Below, in pieces: positions 5,078 through 5,201 of a stretch of DNA of 5,201 nt. A model generated the notes under the pieces. It worked only from the letters and a program-made list of their open reading frames with translations. It was not told where the DNA came from and ran no database searches. Position numbers and translations under genes: made by a program. The DNA is from Planctomycetota bacterium. Its GTDB lineage: Bacteria > Planctomycetota > Phycisphaerae > Phycisphaerales > UBA1924. Location of the stretch: positions 1-5,201 of the forward strand of contig JAEYNG010000185.1 in assembly GCA_023412695.1 (NCBI GenBank). Direction: 5' to 3'. Within the stretch, counting starts at the first letter, position 1. Each line of letters opens with the position of its first letter.

Positions 5078-5201
5078 GACTTTTCGCCGGAATTTCCGAT
5101 CCTGTCGGTACTTGCAAGTGGATTCACTGATCACGGATTGCCCGAAAGGTCCGAATAACCGCGCAGTTCTTCGTAAATCATTGGTCTTCATTGACTTATG
5201 C
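5078..5201. other. Upstream non-coding flank
   Basis: I see no supportable gene here. A short near-palindrome, CGGAATTTCCG (5088-5098), lies centred about 50 bases before the predicted start and could bind an activator. TTGACT at 5191-5196 resembles a plus-strand -35, but any -10 lies beyond the edge. Confidence 0.4.

Noticed and set aside
4865..5191. 108-codon open frame on the minus strand upstream of the secreted protein
   Set aside because: It spans the predicted promoter and leader, shows no motif or family pattern, and has no good ribosome binding site.
5191..5201. Start of a plus-strand promoter (TTGACT) at the right edge
   Set aside because: Only a -35-like hexamer is visible; any -10 lies outside the window.

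Overview
The window looks like a piece of a GC-rich planctomycete chromosome, most likely class Phycisphaerae. The main reason is the last protein. It is a secreted, cysteine-rich protein ending in a single dockerin-like calcium loop followed by Gly-Cys-Pro, a C-terminus I associate with the 'GC-type dockerin' proteins of Phycisphaerales. This is family knowledge applied by eye; no search was run.

Left part (1-3049, + strand): the end of a pilus or type II secretion-type assembly operon. It opens with the C-terminus of an upstream gene (2-151) resembling the beta-helical DUF7305-type domain of PilX-like pilus proteins. Three tightly packed genes follow. The first is a PilM-PilN (GspL-like) fusion starting at 228, not at the upstream in-frame ATGs. 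The second is a PilO/GspM-like protein with an ATGA overlap. The third is a PilP/GspC-like protein 3 bases further on. Together they would form the inner-membrane alignment platform (PilMNOP or GspL-M-C) linking a cytoplasmic ATPase to the outer envelope.

Middle (3050-3184): a convergent intergenic region with four short inverted repeats in a row. The strongest is a 13-bp GC-rich hairpin with a U-tract on the minus strand and probably acts as a shared terminator.

Right part (3185-5201, - strand): one 542-residue secreted protein with a signal peptide, two copies of an 'AADDF' beta-rich domain, 26 cysteines after the signal peptide, and the half-dockerin tail. It has a strong Shine-Dalgarno sequence and a good sigma70-type promoter (5049-5077). 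The leader of about 230 nt contains hairpins, a two-tier G-quadruplex motif and a helix that could occlude the start. Codon use is strongly G/C-ending, consistent with high expression.

No CRISPR array, tRNA, rRNA or insertion sequence was seen. The most unusual content is the duplicated cysteine-rich half-dockerin protein with its structured leader. Whether the neighbouring secretion-type operon exports it is only a hypothesis.
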